NCBI GenBank assembly: GCA_904501865.1 | Contig: CAJGCF010000055.1 | Coordinates: forward strand, 1 to 9,743 | Length of the DNA stretch: 9,743 nt | Direction of reading: 5' to 3' | From: an uncultured Clostridia bacterium | GTDB taxonomy: Bacteria; Bacillota; Clostridia; Oscillospirales; CAG-272 | Shown: in pieces, positions 4,371 to 9,743 of the stretch | Layout of the letters: every line of letters starts with the position of its first letter | Position numbering within the stretch: position 1 is the stretch's first letter | Program-made: the position numbers and the translations under genes | The notes under the pieces: model-generated | The model's database searches: none | Seen by the model: only the letters and a program-made list of their open reading frames with translations | What the model was told of the DNA's origin: nothing

Positions 4371-7300
4371 TCCATTCACCATCTTTCTTCTTCTCGATAT
4401 CCTTGACATCGAGGCTAAGTATTTTTGATATGCCGTGCTCGGGCATAGTGACTCCGTACAGTCTGGTCGCCGCCGCCATAGTTCCACGACGGTGGGTTAT
4501 CATAATAAACTGTGTTCCGTCCGTGTAACGCTTGATGTACTGTGCAAGTCTCTCAACGTTGACCTCGTCAAGCGCCGCCTCTATCTCATCAAGGATACAG
4601 AAGGGCGTGGGGTTTACCTTGAGTGTTGCAAAGAACAGAGCAACTCCGATAAACGCCTGCTCTCCACCGGAAAGCTGCATAAGATTCTTGATTATCTTTC
4701 CGGGAGGCGCCGCCTTTATCTCGATTCCACTCTCAAGCACGTTCTCGGGATCTGTGAGATATATTTCCGCAGATCCTCCGCCAAAGAGTTCGGAGAAAGT
4801 CTTTCCGAAATTCTCGTTTATCTGGTCAAACGAGGAAATGAACGCGGCCTTCATCTCTTTTTCAAGCTTTGTTATAATGCCTACAAGCTCTGACTTGGCT
4901 TTTTCAAGGTCGGCTATCTGCTCGGACATATAATCGTATCTCGACTTGATTTCGCTATATTTATTTACTGCGTCAAGGTCAACGTGGCCTATAGAGCGGA
5001 GCTTATTCTGACACTCTGTCTGTGTTCTCGCTACCTCTGCTCTGTTGCTCTCATCGACCTCAGGATATCCAAGTGCTACCGCGTCGGCTCTGGTAAGCTC
5101 GTAATCATCCCAGAGCTTGCCCGCAAGCTTATCGTACTTCTCGCGCAGATTGGTTAGATTTGACTCGTTGGTGGTGTGAACTCTGAATATGAGCTCTTTC
5201 TCCGCCATCTTATCACGCAGCATAGTATTTATCTCGTTGAGCTTCTTCTCGAACTCGATATTTCCCTCCTCGACCTCGGCTCTCTTTGCGTTGAGCTCGT
5301 CAAGAGAGGTCTGGCTCTCGGCATATCTCTTTCTGTTCTCGCTCTGAGCCACCGCGATGTTTTCTATCTGTGCCCTATAGCTCTCTATACGTCCCTCTGC
5401 CGCACGAATGTCGTCCTCGCAGTTTCTTATACGCTCGAGAGACACCTCAAGCAGAGCCTTTGCCGTCTCGATATCCTTTTGTATCTCGCTTGACTTGATG
5501 ATATTAGCAGTCTTTTGCTCCTCAAGCGCGCGGATAGCGTCCTCACAGTCTACTCTCTCGGAGTTCTTTTTGTCTCTAAGCGACGTAAATTCCTCTATCT
5601 TATGGCTCTGTGCCTGCTCCTCAAGCTTGAGTGCTGCCAAGTCCTCCTCATATCTGTCGCTCATTTCTATCATCTGACGGTAATCTTCCTTAAGCTTATC
5701 GAGAAGTGCCTTGTTTGCCTCATACTGTCCCGCTATCTTCTCAAGAGCCTGAAGCTCGGTGTTCTTGAGCACCGTAATAAGCTCTCGGCGGTCAGATATA
5801 TCGTTTCTGTCGGCTGTCAAGTCGGCTATTTTTTCCTTAAGCTTTGCCGTTTCTTTTTCAAGCGTAGCTATCTTACCCTCAAGCTGCTTTGACTCCTCGA
5901 CAAGTCTCTTTACCTCGTCGGCACGTGAGAGCATTCCTCCTCCCTGCTTTGACGAGCCGCCTGTAAACGAGCCCCCTGCGTGTATCTGCTGACCGTCAAG
6001 TGTAACAACCTTGACCTTGTAGGAAAGCTTTTTAGCCATAACGGTCGCATTATCTATATTATCAAACACGAGAGTTCTTCCAAGAAGTGAGCTTACTACA
6101 CAATCAAATTTGTCCTCGCAGTTACAGAGCTCGTCCGCTATTGCGATATATCCCGGGAAGCCGCGAGCCTCCTTCATCTCTGCAGTCTCGGTCTGTGGGC
6201 GCATAGACGTCAGTGGGAAGAACGTAGCCTTTCCCGCCTCCGCTCTCTTTAGCGCGTACATAGCCGACTTTGCCGTTTCCTCGTCCTCTACAACTATGTG
6301 CTGGAGGTTGTTGGCAAGAGCTGTCTCGATAGCCGTGATATATTTGGAATCCACCGATATGACCTTGGAGAGAGGACCGTATATCTTACCGCAGGGTGCG
6401 CCATGTCTGTCGGTTATCTTACCCTCGGCGTAGCTGTTCATAACAAATCGCACACTGTTATTATATCCTTCAAACTGCTCCTCCATAGCCTTTATGGTCT
6501 TAATTCTGTGGGATATAGACTCTGCGCGCAGTTTTTTGTTGTTAAGCTCGGAATAGAGCTCTCCTATTGAGGTGTTGAGCTCTGTGAGGGAGGTGTCGAT
6601 GCTCTCGGTCTGCTCGTCAAGTCCAGCGATGGCATCTGAATACTCGTCCACAGTCTTTTGCTTTGCCTGCATAGCCTTTTCAAGCTTTCGGGACTCGTTT
6701 TCATAGTTTTCTATATCGCCAAGAACGTCGGCGTTTCTGTCGCTTCCGCTCTCACGGGCATTCTCAAGCACGGATATTCTGACCTTGATATCCACAGCCG
6801 CATCCTCTGCCTCCTTGATGTCGGCAAAGATGGTGTCTATATCCTTATTCAGCTTATCCATCTTAAGCTTTTCGTCGAAAACGGAATCCTCTATCTTCTC
6901 AAGGCTCTCGGAATTTGCCAGGGCAAGCTTATCAAGCTCTACTATCTTGGCTCTGTGTCCCTCCGACCTTTCCGTCTCGTCCTTGAGGACGTTCTTGCTT
7001 GATTGGAGCGCCTGCTTGGCGTTTTCTATAAGCTCATCGGTGTGCTTGATATTGCTATCATTTACTCTGAACTCACTGTCAAGCCTGAATACCTCGTTGG
7101 TCTGCTCCTTTATAAGATTGAGAAGCTGGGACTGAGCTATCTTGCCGTTCTGTGATGCCTCATACAGCTTGGCGTTTCTCGCATCAAGCGATTGCATAGA
7201 GTCCTCAGCATTCTTCAAATCAAACTCGGAGTGGCGCAGAGCCTCCTCGGCGGTAGCGATATCAGTGCGGAGCTTTTCCGTGTCAAACAGCCACAGACTG

Positions 7301-8010
7301 ACGTCTGCCTTCTTTTTAACCTCCATAAGCTCAATAGCACGCTTTGCCTTTTGAGACTCTCTCTCAAGAGGTCCTACCTGCGCCGCTACCTCGGTAAACA
7401 CGTCGTTTATTCTGACCATATTTTCCTCGGTCGCCTTAAGCTTACGCTCTGCCTCGATCTTTTTATGTCTGTATTTTGCAATACCCGACGCGTCCTCGAA
7501 GATATCTCGTCTCTCCTCGCTCTTTCGAGATACCATATCCGCTATTCTACCCTGGCCGATTATTGAATAGCCGTCACGGCCTATACCCGTGTTGAGAAAG
7601 AGTTCATAGATATCCTTAAGACGAACTGCACGGCGATTTATGTAATATTCGCTCTCTCCCGCTCTGAAATAACGTCTTGTAACAGTTACCTCATCGTAGG
7701 GACACTCAAGCCTCGATGGACCGACGGTATTGTCAAAGGTTACGGATACCTCCGCATAGCCCATAGGCTTACGGCTATCCGCTCCTCCGAATATTACGTC
7801 CTCCATCTTGCTTCCGCGCAGAGTTTTTGAGGATATCTCTCCAAGAACCCAACGCATAGCGTCCGCGATATTGGATTTTCCGCTTCCGTTAGGGCCTACT
7901 ATTACCGTAACTCCCGTCTCCGAACTGTCCGCGTCACTCGCGTCAAACACCAGCTTGGTCTTATCGGGAAAGGATTTAAAGCCCTGCATTTCTATTGACT
8001 TAAGATACAA
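4354..8010 (-). CDS. smc: Chromosome segregation ATPase SMC
   Basis: SMC forms a V-shaped dimer that, with ScpA and ScpB, organises and segregates the chromosome. The 1218-residue length is normal. The N-terminal ATPase lobe has Walker A GPNGSGKSN (39-47) and the Q-loop region IIGQGRIADMV (151-160). A coiled coil spans roughly 175-510. The hinge covers about 513-692, ending in the conserved glycine-rich GGSFTGG (679-685). The return coil runs to about 1040. The C-terminal lobe has the ABC signature LSGGEQ (1113-1118), Walker B FCILDE (1137-1142) and the THRRGTM switch region. The start is TTG, backed by GGAGGT. Oddities are about eight extra residues before Walker A compared with B. subtilis SMC, Q in the signature where many SMCs have R or K, and a cysteine group in the hinge. 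The 3' end overlaps ftsY by 17 bases. scpA and scpB are not in this window. Confidence 0.98.
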   Translation of the reverse strand: MYLKSIEMQGFKSFPDKTKLVFDASDADSSETGVTVIVGPNGSGKSNIADAMRWVLGEISSKTLRGSKMEDVIFGGADSRKPMGYAEVSVTFDNTVGPSRLECPYDEVTVTRRYFRAGESEYYINRRAVRLKDIYELFLNTGIGRDGYSIIGQGRIADMVSRKSEERRDIFEDASGIAKYRHKKIEAERKLKATEENMVRINDVFTEVAAQVGPLERESQKAKRAIELMEVKKKADVSLWLFDTEKLRTDIATAEEALRHSEFDLKNAEDSMQSLDARNAKLYEASQNGKIAQSQLLNLIKEQTNEVFRLDSEFRVNDSNIKHTDELIENAKQALQSSKNVLKDETERSEGHRAKIVELDKLALANSESLEKIEDSVFDEKLKMDKLNKDIDTIFADIKEAEDAAVDIKVRISVLENARESGSDRNADVLGDIENYENESRKLEKAMQAKQKTVDEYSDAIAGLDEQTESIDTSLTELNTSIGELYSELNNKKLRAESISHRIKTIKAMEEQFEGYNNSVRFVMNSYAEGKITDRHGAPCGKIYGPLSKVISVDSKYITAIETALANNLQHIVVEDEETAKSAMYALKRAEAGKATFFPLTSMRPQTETAEMKEARGFPGYIAIADELCNCEDKFDCVVSSLLGRTLVFDNIDNATVMAKKLSYKVKVVTLDGQQIHAGGSFTGGSSKQGGGMLSRADEVKRLVEESKQLEGKIATLEKETAKLKEKIADLTADRNDISDRRELITVLKNTELQALEKIAGQYEANKALLDKLKEDYRQMIEMSDRYEEDLAALKLEEQAQSHKIEEFTSLRDKKNSERVDCEDAIRALEEQKTANIIKSSEIQKDIETAKALLEVSLERIRNCEDDIRAAEGRIESYRAQIENIAVAQSENRKRYAESQTSLDELNAKRAEVEEGNIEFEKKLNEINTMLRDKMAEKELIFRVHTTNESNLTNLREKYDKLAGKLWDDYELTRADAVALGYPEVDESNRAEVARTQTECQNKLRSIGHVDLDAVNKYSEIKSRYDYMSEQIADLEKAKSELVGIITKLEKEMKAAFISSFDQINENFGKTFSELFGGGSAEIYLTDPENVLESGIEIKAAPPGKIIKNLMQLSGGEQAFIGVALFFATLKVNPTPFCILDEIEAALDEVNVERLAQYIKRYTDGTQFIMITHRRGTMAAATRLYGVTMPEHGISKILSLDVKDIEKKKDGEWNGIFE

Positions 8011-8015
8011 TTTAT

Positions 8016-8021
8016 ACCTCC
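8016..8021 (-). promoter_or_regulatory. Ribosome binding site of smc, deciding a TTG start
   Basis: GGAGGT lies 5 bases upstream of the TTG at 8010. The site sits inside the 15-base gap after the radical SAM stop codon. Its strength and spacing, together with the canonical SMC N-terminus YLKSIEMQGFKSF, support TTG as the start over the internal ATG at codon 8. Confidence 0.85.
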
Positions 8022-8025
8022 GTTT

Positions 8026-9075
8026 TTAACGTTCGGTCATTTCCAGAACTAAATTCGGTACATTCGCTTCTTTAATTTTGACTATCATCGGCTTGTATTT
8101 CTCCTCAAGCCGTGATTTATTTTTACCCCTCTGTCCGATCGCCTTGGAAAGCTCTCCCTGCGGCACACAGAAGTTGAGTATCTTATCTTTGGTGACTTTA
8201 TGGGGCATCTGGGCTTCCACAAGCTCGCACATATCGTCAAAGTACAGCTCGCCCATCACAAGCTCTCCAAGCGCGGGATGATTGGCTCCGCCCTTTACTA
8301 AGCTTGCATCTCCGAGATTATCAGAGGCGCAAAGTCCTATCCTTATGCACTCCACTCCTCTGATTCTGAACACCTTGAGCACCTCTTTAGCGCGCATTAT
8401 TGCCTCTTCGTTTGAGAGCATCTCGTACTCTCCGCGCTCGGCCATACAGGCAAGCTCTGTGTCATAGAACGTAACAGTAGGATATATTCTCGCCGCGTCC
8501 GCGCCCATATCGCATATCTTTTGCGCCGTCCTTATCTCAGAGTCAGCACAAGACCCCGGCAGACCTATCATCATCTGCCCCACAAGCCCGTATCCTCGCT
8601 CCTTTATAAGTCTGCAAGCCTTCTCCGCGTCAAGTGCGTTATGCCCTCGGTTTGATGCGGACAAGACCTCGTCATCCATACTCTGAAGCCCGAGCTCTAC
8701 GGTCTTTATAGGATAACGCGCAAGAATGTCCATTATTTCCTCGTTGATGTAATCGGGGCGAGTTGACATTCTTATTCCCTCAACTCTGGCAAGCATAGGA
8801 TCGTGATGCTCCGTAAAGCTTTTCGCCACGTCGAGCAAATATATCATAAGCTCCCTATCTATCCCCGTAAACGAGCCTCCAAAATAGGCTATCTCAACGC
8901 TATAATCTTTTGGTATCGTGCGCAGAGTCTCTTTTATCTCTCTCTCTACGCCCTCACGGCAAAAGCTCTGCTTGCCAGATATAGAGCGCTGGTTGCAAAA
9001 AACGCAAGCGTTAGGACAGCCGAGATGCGGGATAAATATAGGAATATTTCTATGATTTTTAGCCTTCATAGTCAT
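8026..9075 (-). CDS. Elp3-like radical SAM protein lacking the acetyltransferase domain
   Basis: This 349-residue protein has a radical SAM iron-sulfur motif of the CX3CX2C type at C20, C24 and C27. Further Elp3-like blocks are YFGGSFTGI (64-72), RMSTRPDYI (102-110), VELGLQSMDDEVL (126-138), MIGLPG (169-174) and RIYPTVTFYDTEL (196-208). True Elp3 carries a C-terminal GNAT domain and is about 550 residues; here the protein stops after a short tail, so acetyl transfer is unlikely. Residues 304-327 contain a GQRG loop in a context resembling the NusA KH domain, hinting at RNA binding (inference). Clostridia often have such a gene between rnc and smc; its substrate is unknown to me, though tRNA modification fits Elp3 kinship. 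The ATG overlaps the rnc stop (ATGA) and has no good Shine-Dalgarno, so coupling is likely. A second ATG at 9069 is possible. Confidence is high for family, low for function. Confidence 0.9.
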   Translation of the reverse strand: MTMKAKNHRNIPIFIPHLGCPNACVFCNQRSISGKQSFCREGVEREIKETLRTIPKDYSVEIAYFGGSFTGIDRELMIYLLDVAKSFTEHHDPMLARVEGIRMSTRPDYINEEIMDILARYPIKTVELGLQSMDDEVLSASNRGHNALDAEKACRLIKERGYGLVGQMMIGLPGSCADSEIRTAQKICDMGADAARIYPTVTFYDTELACMAERGEYEMLSNEEAIMRAKEVLKVFRIRGVECIRIGLCASDNLGDASLVKGGANHPALGELVMGELYFDDMCELVEAQMPHKVTKDKILNFCVPQGELSKAIGQRGKNKSRLEEKYKPMIVKIKEANVPNLVLEMTER

Positions 9076-9743
9076 TCTACGCTAAAGAGTGCCAGTGCTT
9101 CACGCGCCGCGTTCTGCTCTGCCTCTCTCTTTGAGCGACCGCGTCCTCGACCTATGACGTTGGAATTGAGCTTTGCAACGACCTCAAATATCTTCATATG
9201 GTCAGGTCCGCTCTCTCCCACGACTATGTATTCGAGAAAATCTCCCTCCGCCTGCTGAACAAATTGCTGCAGCAGAGTTTTCGGGTCCCCGTTAAAGCCC
9301 TTTCCCTGACTTATCTTCTCTATTTCTCTGATAATGAAGGGCAAGAGGAAACTCTCAACAGTATCCATTCCCGTCTCGCCCGCGTCAAGATAAATAGCTG
9401 CCAGGAGCGCTTCAAAGGCGTCTGCAAGTATTGATTTGCGGCTACGCCCATTGTTTCTATCCTCGCCTATTCCAAGAAGCAGATGGTCGCCAAGGCTTAT
9501 CTGTGTCGCATATCCTGACAGGGCGCGCTCACAAACTACCTCCGCTCTCATTCTCGTCAGCTCTCCCTCGGGGCAGGTCGGGAACTTGGTATAAAGATAT
9601 TTGCTCGTTATTATGGACAGCACGCTGTCTCCGAGAAATTCCAACCTCTCATTGCAATATATATGATGATTTTTAAGTCCTGACTCGTTTGAATACGACG
9701 AGTGAGTCAGAGCTCTTTCAAGAAGCTCCGTATTTTTGAATTT
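9072..9743 (-). CDS. rnc: Ribonuclease III, 5' end cut by window edge
   Basis: RNase III cleaves double-stranded RNA, including rRNA precursors, in the cytoplasm. The reading frame is open to the right edge, so the start lies outside. The 223 visible residues begin just before the conserved ELLxxALTHSS segment (visible residues 6-16). The signature NERLEFLGDS follows at 31-40 and contains the catalytic acids equivalent to E. coli E38 (here E32) and D45 (D39). The second pair sits in ILADAFEAL, at D108 and E111, matching E. coli D114 and E117. A double-stranded RNA-binding domain fills about 153-223, with the KTLLQQF helix and the closing GRSKREAEQNAA helix. By comparison with E. coli, about 15 N-terminal residues are missing. 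A TTG at 9644 is internal (the L of ERLEF), not a start. The TGA stop overlaps the next gene's ATG as ATGA, suggesting coupled translation. Identification is very secure. Confidence 0.97.
   Translation of the reverse strand, partial: KFKNTELLERALTHSSYSNESGLKNHHIYCNERLEFLGDSVLSIITSKYLYTKFPTCPEGELTRMRAEVVCERALSGYATQISLGDHLLLGIGEDRNNGRSRKSILADAFEALLAAIYLDAGETGMDTVESFLLPFIIREIEKISQGKGFNGDPKTLLQQFVQQAEGDFLEYIVVGESGPDHMKIFEVVAKLNSNVIGRGRGRSKREAEQNAAREALALFSVE

Noticed and set aside
3772..4428. Serine-rich open frames on the plus strand
   Set aside because: The serine richness is the complement of the GAG/GAC-rich acidic region of ftsY, not a real low-complexity protein.
4371..4487. Upstream extension of ftsY to codon 4487
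   Set aside because: The added residues are arginine-rich, unlike any FtsY start, and are read from the conserved THRRGTM region of smc in another frame.
1..9743. CRISPR array, insertion sequence, tRNA/rRNA, toxin-antitoxin or defence system
   Set aside because: No spaced direct repeats, transposase motifs, RNA gene signatures or defence domains were seen; nearly every base is accounted for by core genes.

Overview
The window is a densely packed, single-strand housekeeping cluster from a bacterium, very probably a member of Bacillota class Clostridia (an Oscillospirales- or Christensenellales-like gut lineage is my best guess, from family resemblance and gene order only). All nine supported genes lie on the minus strand and read from the right edge to the left edge. 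Most neighbours overlap or are separated by only a few bases, so this looks like one long operon or two joined ones. I see no mobile element, CRISPR array, tRNA, rRNA, phage gene or defence gene.

In transcription order the genes are: rnc (RNase III, cut by the right window edge); an Elp3-like radical SAM protein without an acetyltransferase domain; smc (chromosome condensation ATPase); ftsY (signal recognition particle receptor); a 106-residue single-span membrane protein of unknown function; an RdgB/HAM1-type XTP/dITP pyrophosphatase; yhbY (YqeI-type RNA-binding protein); nadD (nicotinate mononucleotide adenylyltransferase); yqeK (HD-domain Ap4A hydrolase); and rsfS (ribosomal silencing factor). 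The last 150 bases hold an intrinsic-terminator-like hairpin.

Two conserved Firmicute neighbourhoods are joined here. The first half (rnc, radical SAM, smc, ftsY) is the clostridial rnc-smc-ftsY block, but ylxM and ffh do not follow ftsY. The second half (yhbY, nadD, yqeK, rsfS) matches the B. subtilis yqeI-nadD-yqeK-rsfS block. The small membrane protein and RdgB form the join. Themes are RNA and ribosome maturation (RNase III, YhbY, RsfS, probably the radical SAM protein), chromosome segregation and protein targeting (SMC, FtsY), and nucleotide and cofactor metabolism (RdgB, NadD, YqeK).

Most of this is ordinary core genome and I did not find a convincing new system. The points most worth a second look are a NusA/KH-like GxxG motif at the C-terminus of the radical SAM protein, the unrecognised small membrane protein beside ftsY, and hairpins placed directly upstream of ribosome binding sites in the only two internal gaps longer than 20 bases.
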